64,000 nt of DNA from Qipengyuania aestuarii (GCF_019711535.1 NZ_JAIGNP010000002.1:838318-902317), one strand, 5' to 3'; positions 45,845 to 55,950 are shown, numbered from the stretch's first letter. Made by a program: numbers and translations. The notes: a model not told the origin generated them from the sequence alone.

Positions 45845-47836
45845 ATGAGTCTCGACACCGCTCGCATGGTCCAGATGGCCAATGCCATCAGGGCACTTTC
45901 CATGGATGCGGTACAGGCTGCAAATTCGGGGCACCCAGGAATGCCTATGGGTATGGCCGATGTGGCTACCGTGCTTTGGAGCGAATTTCTCAAGCATGAT
46001 CCTGCCGATCCAGCTTGGGCCGACCGTGACCGCTTTGTCTTGTCCGCCGGCCACGGCTCGATGCTCATCTACAGTCTGCTTCACCTCTCAGGCTATGCCC
46101 ATCCGACCATGGAAGATATTCGTAACTTCCGTCAGCTTGGTAGCCCTTGCGCCGGGCATCCGGAAAACTTCCTGATCGATGGGATCGAATGCACCACGGG
46201 CCCCTTGGGACAGGGGCTCGCGATGGCAGTCGGCATGGCCATAGCCGAGCGCAAGCTCAACGCCGATTTCGGAGACGAGCTCGTCGATCACCGTACCTGG
46301 GTGATCGCTGGTGACGGCTGCCTAATGGAAGGCATCAATCACGAAGCTATCGGCCTCGCCGGGCATTTGAAGCTGGGTCGGATGAACGTCCTGTGGGACG
46401 ACAACCAGATTACCATCGACGGTTCCACCGGCCTTTCGACCAGCGAGGACATTAAGTCTCGCTATGAAGCGACGGGTTGGCATGTCGTAAGTTGCAACGG
46501 GCACGATTTCGACGATGTTCGCCGTGCTCTGAGCGAAGCGCAGGCCGAAGAGCGTCCATCGCTGGTCGCCTGCCGAACCGTGATCGGGAAAGGCGCGCCC
46601 AACAAGCAGGGGACCAGCGCAACGCACGGCGCCGCGCTTGGCGATGATGAGATATCCGCAGCGCGCGAGGAACTCGGTTGGAATTATAAGCCGTTCGAGA
46701 TCCCTGAGGCGGTCCTGTCCGACTGGCGTGACACGGCGGCCCGCTGCGAGACCGACCACACCGAATGGAAGAACCGTCTTTCAGAACACGGAAAGCGGGA
46801 TGAATTCGAACGCCGGATGGCGGGCGATTTGCCAACGAACTTCAACCTCGACGATTACATCCAGTCGTTGATGAGTGAGCCGGTGAAGGTCGCGACCCGC
46901 AAGGCAAGCGAAATGGCGTTGGAACAGATCAATGGTCGCCTGAGTGAGACCATGGGCGGAAGCGCCGATCTCACCGGCTCGAACAACACCAAAGCGGGCG
47001 GGATAGGGCCGTTCACCGCAGACGATTATTCGGGTCGCTATATCTATTACGGCATCCGTGAATTCGGGATGGCGGCGGCCATGAACGGCATGGCGCTTCA
47101 CGGAGGCGTGATCCCATACGGCGGTACTTTCCTCGTCTTCACCGATTATTGTCGGGGGGCAATCAGGCTTTCGGCGCTGCAGCAGGCGCGGGCGATATAC
47201 GTGATGACGCACGACAGCATCGGACTGGGGGAAGACGGACCGACCCATCAACCGATCGAGCATGTCCAAAGCTTGCGGATAATTCCAAACCTGTTGGTTA
47301 TGCGCCCTGCCGATGCGGTCGAGACGGCCGAATGCTGGGAAATTGCGTTGCGCAACAAGGATCGCCCGACAGTGCTGGCGTTGAGTCGCCAGAACCTTCC
47401 CCAGGTTCGCAACGCGCCGGACGAAACGGACATGGCGTCTAAGGGGGCGTATCGTCTCAAGAAAGCCGGGAACAAGCGCCGGGTAATTCTCATCGCCACT
47501 GGCTCCGAAGTCCATGTCGCGCTTGAGTGCGCCGAAGTCTTGGAAAAGCAGGGCGTGGGCACCGACGTCGTGTCGATGGTCTGCACACAGCTTTTCGACG
47601 AGCAGGATGATGCGTATAAGGGCGACATTCTCCCTAACGTTGATCCCGCCGAAATCCTGCGCGTTAGCATCGAGGCCGGGACTACCTTTGGCTGGGAACG
47701 CTATACGATGGCAAATGGTCTCAACATTGGCATCGACAGGTTTGGGGCTTCTGCTCCCGCAGAGGATCTTTTCGAGAAATTCGGTATCACGGCGGACGCG
47801 ATCGTGCCGCAAATCATGAACAAACTGAACGCTTAA
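45845..47836 (+). CDS. tkt: transketolase
   Basis: The thiamine-diphosphate enzyme transfers two-carbon units in the pentose phosphate pathway. The 663-residue protein has ANSGHPGMPMGMADVATVLW near residue 22, the TPP motif GDGCLMEGINHEAIGLAGHLKLGRMNVLWDDN, and the C-terminal EDGPTHQPIEHVQSLR. The ATG at 45845 follows a GGAGAA site; the frame is open upstream to 45695 without homology. It starts a plus-strand run of tkt, gap, pgk and a thioesterase gene. Confidence 0.96.
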   Translation: MSLDTARMVQMANAIRALSMDAVQAANSGHPGMPMGMADVATVLWSEFLKHDPADPAWADRDRFVLSAGHGSMLIYSLLHLSGYAHPTMEDIRNFRQLGSPCAGHPENFLIDGIECTTGPLGQGLAMAVGMAIAERKLNADFGDELVDHRTWVIAGDGCLMEGINHEAIGLAGHLKLGRMNVLWDDNQITIDGSTGLSTSEDIKSRYEATGWHVVSCNGHDFDDVRRALSEAQAEERPSLVACRTVIGKGAPNKQGTSATHGAALGDDEISAAREELGWNYKPFEIPEAVLSDWRDTAARCETDHTEWKNRLSEHGKRDEFERRMAGDLPTNFNLDDYIQSLMSEPVKVATRKASEMALEQINGRLSETMGGSADLTGSNNTKAGGIGPFTADDYSGRYIYYGIREFGMAAAMNGMALHGGVIPYGGTFLVFTDYCRGAIRLSALQQARAIYVMTHDSIGLGEDGPTHQPIEHVQSLRIIPNLLVMRPADAVETAECWEIALRNKDRPTVLALSRQNLPQVRNAPDETDMASKGAYRLKKAGNKRRVILIATGSEVHVALECAEVLEKQGVGTDVVSMVCTQLFDEQDDAYKGDILPNVDPAEILRVSIEAGTTFGWERYTMANGLNIGIDRFGASAPAEDLFEKFGITADAIVPQIMNKLNA

Positions 47837-47851
47837 GCAGGAGCTTTTCGC

Positions 47852-48859
47852 ATGGCTACCAAGGTTGCAATCAACGGTTTTGGACGTATCGGACGCCTCG
47901 TGGCACGCGCCATTCTGGAGCGTGACGATCATGATCTCGATTTGGTCTCGATCAACGATCTTGCCGATACCAAGTCGAACGCCTTGCTGTTCCAGTATGA
48001 CAGCACGCATGGCCGCTTCCCGGGCACGGTCGAGGTCGATGGCGATGCGATTGTCGTCAACGGCAAGTCGATCAAGGTCACCAGCGAACGCGATCCGGGC
48101 AATCTGCCGCACGGAGAAATGGGCATCGATATCGTGCTTGAATGCACCGGCTTTTTCCAGAGTCATGAGCAGGCCGAACCGCATCTCAAGGCAGGCGCAA
48201 AGCGCGTGCTGATCTCCGCACCTGCAAAGAACGTCTCGGCCACGATCGTCTATGGCGTGAACCATGAAACGCTGACTGCCGATGACGTCATCGTTTCGAA
48301 TGCCAGCTGCACGACCAACTGCCTTTCGCCCATGGCCAAGGTCCTTCACGACACCGTCGGGATCGAGCGCGGCTTCATGACCACGATCCACAGCTACACC
48401 AATGACCAGCGGATGCTCGACCAGATGCATGGCGACATGCGCCGGGCGCGCGGTGGTGCGCAGAACATGATCCCAACCACAACCGGTGCTGCTCGTGCAG
48501 TCGGCCTTGTCCTGCCTGAATTGGCAGGTAAGCTCGACGGTTCTTCGGTCCGCGTCCCGACACCCAATGTGAGCCTGGTCGACCTCGTCTTCACGCCCGG
48601 CCGCGATACCAGCGCCGAGGAACTGAACGCGGCACTGAAGGAAGCTGCAGAAGGCAAGATGAAGGGCGTGCTGGACTATACGGATCAGCCGCTCGTCAGC
48701 AGCGACTTCAACCATTATCCGGCTAGCTCGACCATCGACAGCCTCGAAACCAGCGTGATGGAAGGCAAGCTTGCCCGCGTCGTCAGCTGGTACGACAACG
48801 AATGGGGTTTCTCTAATCGCATGATCGACACCGCCGGCGTCATGGCCAAGTTCCTCTAA
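47852..48859 (+). CDS. gap: glyceraldehyde-3-phosphate dehydrogenase
   Basis: The enzyme oxidises glyceraldehyde-3-phosphate with phosphate and NAD+. The 335-residue protein has the Rossmann start [18 protein letters not shown], the active-site [19 protein letters not shown] near residue 150, and the C-terminal [21 protein letters not shown] precedes the ATG, 15 bases after tkt. NAD specificity is likely from the classic fold but not proven. Confidence 0.96.
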   Translation: MATKVAINGFGRIGRLVARAILERDDHDLDLVSINDLADTKSNALLFQYDSTHGRFPGTVEVDGDAIVVNGKSIKVTSERDPGNLPHGEMGIDIVLECTGFFQSHEQAEPHLKAGAKRVLISAPAKNVSATIVYGVNHETLTADDVIVSNASCTTNCLSPMAKVLHDTVGIERGFMTTIHSYTNDQRMLDQMHGDMRRARGGAQNMIPTTTGAARAVGLVLPELAGKLDGSSVRVPTPNVSLVDLVFTPGRDTSAEELNAALKEAAEGKMKGVLDYTDQPLVSSDFNHYPASSTIDSLETSVMEGKLARVVSWYDNEWGFSNRMIDTAGVMAKFL

Positions 48860-48873
48860 GGAAAGCTTAGGAA

Positions 48874-50073
48874 ATGAGCAGCTTCAAGACTTTGGATGAC
48901 CTCGGCGAGGTAACCGGCAAGGTTGCGCTCGTGCGCGTAGATTTGAACCTTCCGATGCAGGAAGGGCGCGCCAGCGATGTCACACGGGTCCAAGCTGCGA
49001 TGCCGACCATACTTGAACTTGCCGACAAGGGCGCGAAGGTCCTTCTTCTCGCTCATTTCGGTCGTCCGAAAGGCCAGCGCCATTCGACCATGAGCACAAG
49101 CATGGTGCAGGGCGATATCGAGCGGGTGCTGGACCGCGAGATCATGTTCATCCCCGAGGTCATGGGGCCTGTCGTCGAACAGAGCGTCGGTATCCTGTCC
49201 AACGGTGATATCGGCCTGCTCGACAATGTTCGGTTCTGGCCCGGCGAGGAAGCCAACGATCCGGAATTTGCCAAGGGCATTGCGGCCCATGGTGACTTTT
49301 ACGTGAACGATGCTTTCTCCGCTGCGCACCGCGCGCATGCATCAACAGAGGGATTGGCGCGTCTTCTTCCAGCTTATGCCGGCCGCGCAATGGAGGCGGA
49401 ACTCAAGGCTCTGGATGCTGCGCTCGGCAGTCCGCAGCAGCCGGTCGCAGCTGTTGTCGGCGGGGCCAAGGTGTCGACCAAGCTGGACGTGCTCGAGAAT
49501 CTGGTTGGCAAGGTACAGCACCTGATCATCGGGGGAGGGATGGCCAACACATTCCTCGCTGCGCGCGGCGTGAACGTTGGCAAGTCGCTTTGCGAGCACG
49601 ACCTCACAGGCACGGCAAACCGCATCATGGATCAGGCAGATCATGCCGGTTGCACTGTGCACCTGCCTTACGATGTCGTTGTCGCAAAGGAATTTGCTGC
49701 CAATCCAGCATCCCTGCGGACATGCAACGTCCACGAAGTAGCCGAGGATGAGATGATCCTCGATGTCGGTCCTTTGGCGGTTCAAGCTTTGGGCGATGTT
49801 CTCAAGACCTGCCGCACTCTCGTCTGGAATGGCCCGATGGGCGCGTTTGAAACAGAGCCCTTCGATACCGCCACCGTAGCTCTGGCAAAGACCGCTGCTG
49901 CACTGACTCAGGACGGTTCGCTCATCTCGGTCGCAGGCGGCGGGGACACGGTTGCTGCTTTGGCGCATGCCGGCGTAAAGGATGACTTCACTTTCGTCTC
50001 TACTGCGGGTGGCGCCTTTCTAGAATGGATGGAAGGCAAGAAGCTTCCGGGCGTGGCAGCACTGACCAAATGA
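48874..50073 (+). CDS. pgk: phosphoglycerate kinase
   Basis: PGK transfers phosphate between 1,3-bisphosphoglycerate and ADP. The 399-residue protein has [16 protein letters not shown] near residue 16, [26 protein letters not shown], the hinge motif [17 protein letters not shown], and the C-terminal [11 protein letters not shown] with [25 protein letters not shown] precedes the ATG. The gene follows gap by 14 bases, and its stop overlaps the thioesterase start. Confidence 0.96.
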   Translation: MSSFKTLDDLGEVTGKVALVRVDLNLPMQEGRASDVTRVQAAMPTILELADKGAKVLLLAHFGRPKGQRHSTMSTSMVQGDIERVLDREIMFIPEVMGPVVEQSVGILSNGDIGLLDNVRFWPGEEANDPEFAKGIAAHGDFYVNDAFSAAHRAHASTEGLARLLPAYAGRAMEAELKALDAALGSPQQPVAAVVGGAKVSTKLDVLENLVGKVQHLIIGGGMANTFLAARGVNVGKSLCEHDLTGTANRIMDQADHAGCTVHLPYDVVVAKEFAANPASLRTCNVHEVAEDEMILDVGPLAVQALGDVLKTCRTLVWNGPMGAFETEPFDTATVALAKTAAALTQDGSLISVAGGGDTVAALAHAGVKDDFTFVSTAGGAFLEWMEGKKLPGVAALTK

Positions 50074-50528
50074 GCGAAAACGAAGCGGTTGGCTCCGGTG
50101 GTGGACTGACGCCGGTCACGGAGGGCGAATTCGCGGGTTGGTCAGCGTGGAGCGGAGATGCGTTCGAACAGCGCGCGGGCCCATTCTACGAGCGCCGTGA
50201 CGCGGACGGATCGTACGTTTCTGCTTTCCGTGCAGAAGAGCGCCACATGAACGGTGCCGGTTTCATGCATGGTGGCTGCCTGATGACATTCGCTGACAGT
50301 GCGCTGTTCACAATCGCGGCGGATGCTCTGGCAGGCTCGCACGGCGTTACGATGCATCTGGCGGGTGACTTTCTCGATCCGGCGCGCTGCGGCCAGCTTA
50401 TCGAAGCGCGAGGCGAAGTCGTTCGCGCCGGCGGAAAAACAATTTACGTCGTCGGTAAAATTACTGCGAACGACAGACCTGTACTCAGCTTCAATGGAAT
50501 TATCCGGAAGATTAATCGCCGGGACTGA
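50070..50528 (+). CDS. PaaI-type hotdog thioesterase
   Basis: The 152-residue protein has the single hotdog fold of the PaaI/YdiI group, with the catalytic region [24 protein letters not shown] near residue 65 and [17 protein letters not shown]. Such enzymes hydrolyse acyl- or aroyl-CoA esters. The ATG overlaps the pgk stop as ATGA, giving it a fixed place in the glycolytic run, but the link to glycolysis is not obvious. Its TGA stop abuts the stop of the convergent reductase gene (TGATCA). Confidence 0.8.
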   Translation: MSENEAVGSGGGLTPVTEGEFAGWSAWSGDAFEQRAGPFYERRDADGSYVSAFRAEERHMNGAGFMHGGCLMTFADSALFTIAADALAGSHGVTMHLAGDFLDPARCGQLIEARGEVVRAGGKTIYVVGKITANDRPVLSFNGIIRKINRRD

Positions 50529-51287
50529 TCAGCGATATTCCGGATTGGGTGCATCGAAACGGCGGCCTTCCTGCCACAAATCGACCGAATTACCCCACGC
50601 GGGGATTCCACCGGCATCCTTCAGCATGCGCGCCATGTGCATGAGATTCCAGGTCATGAAAGTGGTATTCCGCCGCGTGAAATCGTTGTCGAAACCAACA
50701 TAGCCCGCTTTGCCTTCCTGTGGATCGCCGTAGCTTGGGCCAGGCCCGGCTTCTCCTATCCAGCCTGCATCTGCTTGGGGAGGAATGGTATAACCCACGT
50801 GCTGAAGGGAATAGAGCACCCCCATTCCGACATGCTTTATCCCATCCTCGTTGCCGGTCACGATGCAGCCGCCCACCTTGCCGTAAAACACATATTGGCC
50901 CTGATCGTTCGTCTGTCCTGAATGGCCGTAAAGGCGCTCTATCAGGCGTTGGCAGACACTTGATTTTTCGCCAAGCCAGATCGGCGTCCCGATGACGAGG
51001 ATGTCGGCTGCTTCAACCTTCCGCCAGATATCCGGCCACTGGTCGCTTTTAGCCCCGTGTTCGGTCATGTCCGGATAGACGCCTGGTGCGACGTCGTGGT
51101 CGACCAGCCTGATTTGCTCCAACGAGACTTTATTTTCGACTAGGATCTTTTCGACGACGCCCAGGAGCTTGGCAGTGTGCGAGCCCTGCGGTGTTGGCTT
51201 GAGCGTGCAATTGATCGTCAGCGCTTTAAGGTCGGAGAAATCCGTTCCGTTCTCGTTGCAGAGCTTTTGCTGAATTTCATCTAACAT
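50529..51287 (-). CDS. NADPH-dependent FMN reductase / flavodoxin-fold protein
   Basis: The 252-residue protein has a flavodoxin-like fold: LTINCTLKPTPQGSHTAKLL, DILVIGTPIWLGEKSSVCQRLIERL (the FMN-binding loop) and KVGGCIVTGNEDGIKHVGM. It likely binds FMN and uses NAD(P)H for reduction of a quinone or other acceptor. The ATG at 51287 is chosen for its AGGAAAG ribosome site; the frame is open to 51407. It is divergent from the aldolase gene. The exact substrate is unknown. Confidence 0.8.
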   Translation of the reverse strand: MLDEIQQKLCNENGTDFSDLKALTINCTLKPTPQGSHTAKLLGVVEKILVENKVSLEQIRLVDHDVAPGVYPDMTEHGAKSDQWPDIWRKVEAADILVIGTPIWLGEKSSVCQRLIERLYGHSGQTNDQGQYVFYGKVGGCIVTGNEDGIKHVGMGVLYSLQHVGYTIPPQADAGWIGEAGPGPSYGDPQEGKAGYVGFDNDFTRRNTTFMTWNLMHMARMLKDAGGIPAWGNSVDLWQEGRRFDAPNPEYR

Positions 51288-51424
51288 ACGTCTTTCCTCG
51301 TTCTCAGTGAGGATACGATACAGGAAGCGATAAGTTACCAACGGCCTGTTGCGGCTGCGAAAGCGGTTTTGTATGAGCGGCGCATACGAATGCACACTTA
51401 GTTTCATGCTATAGGGATTCTCAC

Positions 51425-52312
51425 ATGACTTTCGATGAAATGCGCGAGCGTATTGCGTCCGGCCAAGGCTTCATCGCGGCGCTCGATCAGTCCGGCGGGT
51501 CAACCCCGAAGGCGCTACGCGGCTACGGCGTAGAGGAAGGCGCCTGGAACGGCGACGATGAGATGTTTGGCCTGATCCATGAGATGCGTCAGCGCATCAT
51601 TGAGAGCCCCTGTTTCGGAAATGGGAAGGTAATCGGTGCAATCCTGTTCGAAAAAACCATGGACGGCGAGAGCGGCGGCAAGAGCGTCCCCGCTCGGTTG
51701 AAGGAACGCGGGATCGTGCCCTTTCTTAAAGTCGACAAGGGACTTGAGGATGAGCGCGATGGGGCGCAGTTGATGAAGGACAATCCAAATCTGGAAAACT
51801 TGTGCAAGCGCGCAAAAGATCTTGGCGTCTTCGGAACCAAGATGCGCAGCGTAATCAAATCTGCGAATCCTGTCGGAATCAAAGAAGCAGTGCGTCAGCA
51901 ATTTGCCGAGGGCGCGCGCATTCTGGCCAGTGGCCTGGTTCCCATGCTGGAGCCGGAATACGATATTACCGCAACGGATCGGGCCGATGGCGAAAAGATC
52001 ATGCTGGATGCCATTCTCGAAGGCTTGGACGCGCTTCCCGATGATCAGCAGGTCATGCTCAAACTTTCCATTCCAAAGGATGCGGGGCTCTATGCCGATC
52101 TGGTGAAGCACCCGAAAGTCTTGCGTGTGGTTGCGCTCTCCGGTGGGTATTCGACCGAGGAAGCTTGTGAGAAGCTGGCCGAAAATCCCGGTATGATTGC
52201 CAGTTTCAGCCGGGGACTTCTTCAGGATCTCCGCAAGCAGCAAAGCGATGCTGAATTCGACGGAACGCTTTCAGGCGCAATCGACCAAATTCATGCTGCC
52301 AGCGTAGCTTGA
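51425..52312 (+). CDS. fda: class I fructose-bisphosphate aldolase
   Basis: The 295-residue enzyme is of the class I (Schiff base) type found in many bacteria. It has GFIAALDQSGGSTPKALRGYGV near residue 18, ILFEKTMDGESGGK, FLKVDKGL, and the probable Schiff-base lysine in QVMLKLSIP near residue 213, then VALSGGYSTEEACEKL. It completes the lower glycolytic set with the tkt-gap-pgk run, from which it is separated by a minus-strand flavoprotein gene. Confidence 0.93.
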   Translation: MTFDEMRERIASGQGFIAALDQSGGSTPKALRGYGVEEGAWNGDDEMFGLIHEMRQRIIESPCFGNGKVIGAILFEKTMDGESGGKSVPARLKERGIVPFLKVDKGLEDERDGAQLMKDNPNLENLCKRAKDLGVFGTKMRSVIKSANPVGIKEAVRQQFAEGARILASGLVPMLEPEYDITATDRADGEKIMLDAILEGLDALPDDQQVMLKLSIPKDAGLYADLVKHPKVLRVVALSGGYSTEEACEKLAENPGMIASFSRGLLQDLRKQQSDAEFDGTLSGAIDQIHAASVA

Positions 52313-52317
52313 CCTCA

Positions 52318-52345
52318 ATACGAGCGGTGTCATCGCCGCTCGTAT
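52318..52345. terminator. bidirectional hairpin between fda and the lipoprotein gene
   Basis: ATACGAGCGG at 52318-52327 pairs perfectly with CCGCTCGTAT at 52336-52345. The stop codon of the minus-strand lipoprotein gene lies in the loop. No T tract is present. Confidence 0.5.
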
Positions 52346-52722
52346 ACGAAGCTATAGTCGCCTGCATCGGTCTCGCGCTCGGCCTGCTTTTCCGGCAGAC
52401 CGGACACGAGCGTATAGGTGCGACCCAAAATCTCATGGGGTTTGCCCAAGGTCATCTCGGCCGTCTGGGCCCAGTGAGTTGACGTGATGCGCGTCGAAAC
52501 TTTGAGTTCGCCCGCGCGGACACACCGGGCATTCTGCGGGCAGCGACTGTCCTCGGTCACGGCGAGCGGGGTCAGGATCGCGTCGCCCGCCCATACTGAT
52601 TGTCCTATTTTCACTGGCGTGCCCTGCGCCGCTGCCTCTTGGCCGACGCGCGGTGTGTCAGGAATGATCGCGCAGGAAGCGAGGGGGAGAGCGAAAACCG
52701 CGAGGGCTAAAGGTCTGATCAT
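52330..52722 (-). CDS. predicted lipoprotein of unknown function
   Basis: The 130-residue protein has a lipoprotein signal (MIRPLALAVFALPLASC) with the lipidated cysteine at residue 17. The mature part contains a disulfide-like CPQNARCVRAGELKVSTR segment and YTLVSGLPEKQ. I do not recognise the family, although the CPxxxxC..aGel pattern resembles small periplasmic proteins of sphingomonads. It is convergent with fda. Its function is unknown. Confidence 0.65.
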   Translation of the reverse strand: MIRPLALAVFALPLASCAIIPDTPRVGQEAAAQGTPVKIGQSVWAGDAILTPLAVTEDSRCPQNARCVRAGELKVSTRITSTHWAQTAEMTLGKPHEILGRTYTLVSGLPEKQAERETDAGDYSFVYERR

Positions 52723-52801
52723 GCCAGTCTCTTAGGCCTGCCTTGTATTGCGCAAATCTGAATGTCGACGAAGTCGTCATCGGAGGGTACGAGGCGGCGC
52801 G

Positions 52802-53434
52802 ATGACACAGAAAATTTCGACACAGCTTTATCTTATCTCTCCGTTGGATGTCTCGGGGGGCTTTCCTGAACGTCTCGAACGCGCCCTTGATGAAGGAGAA
52901 GGATTGATCACCGCCTTCCAGTTCAGGGTAAAGGGAATGGATCAGCACGAGGCTGCGGCGTTGGCCGAGCCCCTTCAGCAAATATGCGCCGACCGCGAGG
53001 TCGCATTCATCGTCAATGATTCGATACCGCTCGCTAAGCGTCTCGGCGCGGACGGAGTGCATCTGGGACAGAGCGATGGCGATCTGACGGAGGCACGGGA
53101 AGAACTCGGCAAGGATGCACAGATCGGTGTCACCTGTCACGCCTCCCGCCACTTGGCCATCGAAGCCGGCGAGGCAGGGGCAGACTATGTGGCATTCGGC
53201 GCTTTCTTCGACAGCGCGACCAAGCAAACTGAGCATCGGGCAGATCTCGACCTGCTTGAATGGTGGAGCGCGATGGTCGAGATACCATGCGTGGCCATAG
53301 GCGGTATCACCCCGTCGAACTGCAGGCCGCTGGTCGATGCTGGCGCAGACTTCCTAGCCGTGTCCGGAGCAGTGTGGTCGGGAGACGAAGTTGCTGCGGT
53401 AAAAGCCTTCAAGGAGCAAATCTCGGGGAAGTGA
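52802..53434 (+). CDS. thiE: thiamine-phosphate synthase-like protein
   Basis: ThiE joins HMP-pyrophosphate and thiazole phosphate to make thiamine phosphate. The 210-residue TIM barrel has FQFRVKGMDQHEAA (usually QLR.K), VAFIVNDSIPLAKRLGADGVHLGQSDGD, GVTCHAS and GADYVAFGAFFDSATKQ, where the usual GP.F.T.TK is altered. The ATG at 52802 is the homologous start. The differences at substrate loops leave some room for a ThiE/TenI-type protein. No TPP riboswitch is seen upstream. Confidence 0.8.
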   Translation: MTQKISTQLYLISPLDVSGGFPERLERALDEGEGLITAFQFRVKGMDQHEAAALAEPLQQICADREVAFIVNDSIPLAKRLGADGVHLGQSDGDLTEAREELGKDAQIGVTCHASRHLAIEAGEAGADYVAFGAFFDSATKQTEHRADLDLLEWWSAMVEIPCVAIGGITPSNCRPLVDAGADFLAVSGAVWSGDEVAAVKAFKEQISGK

Positions 53435-53491
53435 GTTGTGTCTTCTGAAACGGGGCGGGTCGCCTCCCCGAACCCTTCAGGAGAGGACTCC

Positions 53492-54721
53492 ATGCGTAAT
53501 TTGCTTTTCGTCGCTGTATCGTCGCTCGCGCTCGTCGCCTGCGGATCAAACGGCGCAGACGAGGACACCGATACTCAGGCCACCGCCCAGACGCAGCCAA
53601 GCCAAGACTATGGCTACGAGACCTATGACGAAAACAACCTCGCTGACAGCATGGCCTCGAACGACGATGCTTACGGCATGGGCGACTCTGTCGCTTCGGA
53701 AGATCAGGACATTCCCGACAGCGAGGAACGGCCGATCATGCAGGCGCAGGTCGTCCTCGACCGTGTTGGCTTCGGCCCGGGCGTAATCGACGGCAAAATG
53801 GGCATGAGCACTGAAAACGCGCTCAACGGCTTCCAGGAGGCCAACGACCTAGAGGTGACCGGACAGCTTGATGAGGCGACAAAAACGGCGCTATCCGACT
53901 GGGACTCCATCCCAGCGACCCGCGTCGTCACCATTCCCGAGAGTTGGTTCCAAACCGAATATGTCGACATACCGGAGGATCCGGAAGGCAAATCCAAGCT
54001 TGATCGGATGGGCTATAAATCCCTCGATGAAAGACTGGCGGAACGTTTTCATACGACTGTAGACGTGCTCAAGATGCTCAATCCCGGTGGCAAGCCCGCC
54101 GGGATGAGCGGGGCGTCGGCATCCGAGGCCTCATCGCCGACTTCGAAAAATTCCCCCTCTTCTTCTTCAGCCGAAAAGACCGACTTTTTCACGGCCGGAC
54201 AGCAGATCCGCGTGCCCAATATCGGAAACGATCGGATCGAAAAGGGACAGATTGAAGATCGCAACTGGCAACAGACGCTTGCCAGCTTGGGCGTTGGCAC
54301 GGATCAGCCCGAGGTCGATAAAATCGTTGTGAGCAAGGCAGGCAAAACGCTGAAAGCTTACAAGGGCGAAAAGCTGGTGGCTCTCTTCACCGTCAGTTCG
54401 GGCTCAAGCCAATTCCCGCTACCCATCGGAGAGTGGGATATCGTCGGGGAAGCCTATAACCCTCCCTACAGCTATGATCCCGAAGTGCTTTCGGGCGGCA
54501 AGGAAGATGGCAAAACCTTCAAGCTGCCGCCAGGCCCCAATAGCCCTGTCGGTGTCGTCTGGATCGACCTCTCGAAGGAGCATTACGGTATTCACGGTAC
54601 GCCCGACCCCGAAACCATCGGCCGTGCGCAGTCGAGCGGTTGTGTACGGCTAACCAACTGGGATGCCGCAAGGCTCGCAGGGATGGTGTCGCAATCGACG
54701 CAGGTGATTTTCGAGGCATGA
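53492..54721 (+). CDS. L,D-transpeptidase lipoprotein with peptidoglycan-binding domain
   Basis: The 409-residue protein has a lipoprotein signal (MRNLLFVAVSSLALVAC, Cys17), an acidic low-complexity stretch, a PG_binding_1 domain near residues 75-130 (VLDRVGFGPGVIDGKMGMST), a region with a LysM-like segment, a serine-rich linker near 210-230, and a C-terminal YkuD catalytic domain with HGTPDPETIGRAQSSGCVRL (nucleophile near Cys383). Such enzymes make 3-3 cross-links or attach outer-membrane proteins to peptidoglycan. The ATG follows CAGGAGAGG. The M23 peptidase gene starts 17 bases later. Confidence 0.88.
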   Translation: MRNLLFVAVSSLALVACGSNGADEDTDTQATAQTQPSQDYGYETYDENNLADSMASNDDAYGMGDSVASEDQDIPDSEERPIMQAQVVLDRVGFGPGVIDGKMGMSTENALNGFQEANDLEVTGQLDEATKTALSDWDSIPATRVVTIPESWFQTEYVDIPEDPEGKSKLDRMGYKSLDERLAERFHTTVDVLKMLNPGGKPAGMSGASASEASSPTSKNSPSSSSAEKTDFFTAGQQIRVPNIGNDRIEKGQIEDRNWQQTLASLGVGTDQPEVDKIVVSKAGKTLKAYKGEKLVALFTVSSGSSQFPLPIGEWDIVGEAYNPPYSYDPEVLSGGKEDGKTFKLPPGPNSPVGVVWIDLSKEHYGIHGTPDPETIGRAQSSGCVRLTNWDAARLAGMVSQSTQVIFEA

Positions 54722-54738
54722 GCAGCTAGGGAAGGCTC

Positions 54739-55443
54739 ATGAACATAATCGACCGCCTTCTGACCATCGTTGTCACCGCCACGATTACCAGCGCGATCTG
54801 GATCGTGGCGGGCGGCAGTCTGATTGAAAACGCAACGGGAGAGGGGCAACTCGAAACGACGCGTCCGGCCGACGCTGCTCCAAGTCCGTCCCCCACGAGC
54901 AGCGGTGCGGCGGAAGAAGGCACGGAGACCCCGGTTTCCGAACAGGCCCGCAACGCCGCGCCGCTTAATACCGACTTCGCTCAGCCGGTGGACGAGCGCG
55001 CGGCTCGCGAGCTGATGATCCCGGTCCTGAACGTCCGCCCGTCAGAATTATCGGACACTTTCACCGACTCGCGGGGCGGCGGTGAGCGGCTGCACGAGGC
55101 GATCGACATCATGGCGCCTACGGGTACCAGCGTTGTCGCCGCCGCGCCTGGCGTGGTGGAGAAATTGTTTGAATCCGATGCCGGAGGTCTGACGATTTAC
55201 GTCCGCTCGAACGACGGGCGTACGATCCATTACTACGCTCATCTCGACAAATATGCCGAGGGATTGAAGGAGGGGCAGAAGGTGCGCCGGGGTCAGCGTC
55301 TGGGAGAGGTAGGTTCAAGCGGGAACGCTTCGGCAGATGCGCCGCATCTTCATTTTGCGATCTTGCAAACTACCAAGGATGCTGCGTGGTGGGAACCGGC
55401 CAACGCCGTCAACCCTTATCCCTTGCTGAGCCGAAGCAATTGA
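54739..55443 (+). CDS. M23 family metallopeptidase, membrane anchored
   Basis: The 234-residue protein has an N-terminal membrane helix (residues about 5-26), a low-complexity Ser/Pro/Glu linker, and an LytM/M23 domain with HEAIDIMAPTGTSVVAAAPGVVE (His and Asp ligands near 120-124), HYYAHL and HLHFAI (near 203). All zinc ligands appear intact, so it may be an active endopeptidase that cuts peptidoglycan cross-links. It lies 17 bases after the L,D-transpeptidase gene, suggesting a paired wall-remodelling unit. Confidence 0.85.
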   Translation: MNIIDRLLTIVVTATITSAIWIVAGGSLIENATGEGQLETTRPADAAPSPSPTSSGAAEEGTETPVSEQARNAAPLNTDFAQPVDERAARELMIPVLNVRPSELSDTFTDSRGGGERLHEAIDIMAPTGTSVVAAAPGVVEKLFESDAGGLTIYVRSNDGRTIHYYAHLDKYAEGLKEGQKVRRGQRLGEVGSSGNASADAPHLHFAILQTTKDAAWWEPANAVNPYPLLSRSN

Positions 55444-55448
55444 TTGCT

Positions 55449-55811
55449 CTACCGCGTGAGCGGGCCCGCGCGATGACACCGCATGCGGCCGAGTTTGCCC
55501 GCCTTGTTTACTTCCTGCAGCATGCCGCTGGAGATACGCATCATCCTCATGCCCTTCATCGGGCCGCGTGTGAACGTGAGCCTGCGGCCTTCGAGAAGGT
55601 AGGTGCCAGCGCCGTGACGCGCCTTGTAGCTTGATGCGCCAGTGATCGAGAAATTCGCGCGCTCGACCTCATTCCAAGCGGAGCCGTCGGCTGAACCGGG
55701 CAGCGCACAGACATAATCTCCCTGCGGCAATAACCCCAGGCGCCCCTGCGCTAGCGTCGGCGAAGCGGTCAGAGCCGCGACGGTCATCAAAGCGATGGAC
55801 AGTTTTTTCAT
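55449..55811 (-). CDS. exported protein of unknown function
   Basis: The 120-residue protein has a signal peptide (MKKLSIALMTVAALTASPTLA). The mature part has LLPQGDYVCALPGSADGSAWNEV, FSITGASSYKARHGAGTYLLEGRRLTFTRGPMKGMRM and one further cysteine, CHRAG, near the end, so one disulfide is possible. I do not recognise a family. It is convergent with the M23 gene and divergent from efp. The ATG at 55811 begins the signal peptide. Confidence 0.65.
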   Translation of the reverse strand: MKKLSIALMTVAALTASPTLAQGRLGLLPQGDYVCALPGSADGSAWNEVERANFSITGASSYKARHGAGTYLLEGRRLTFTRGPMKGMRMMRISSGMLQEVNKAGKLGRMRCHRAGPLTR

Positions 55812-55950
55812 CTCATGGCCTCCGTGAGCGACATAGGAAGAAGAAGGCAAAATTTCCACCGCCTTGCCGAGCGTGTCACCAGGCTGTAAGGCGCGCACCA
55901 CATGGCTGACCGTCGAAGCGGCAGCGCTCTTTCACATCGAGGCATTTCTC

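Noticed and set aside
46781..48715. Very long minus-strand open frame opposite tkt and gap (644 codons)
   Set aside because: It is antisense to two certain glycolytic genes and shows no domain. High-GC codon bias on one strand often keeps an opposing frame open.
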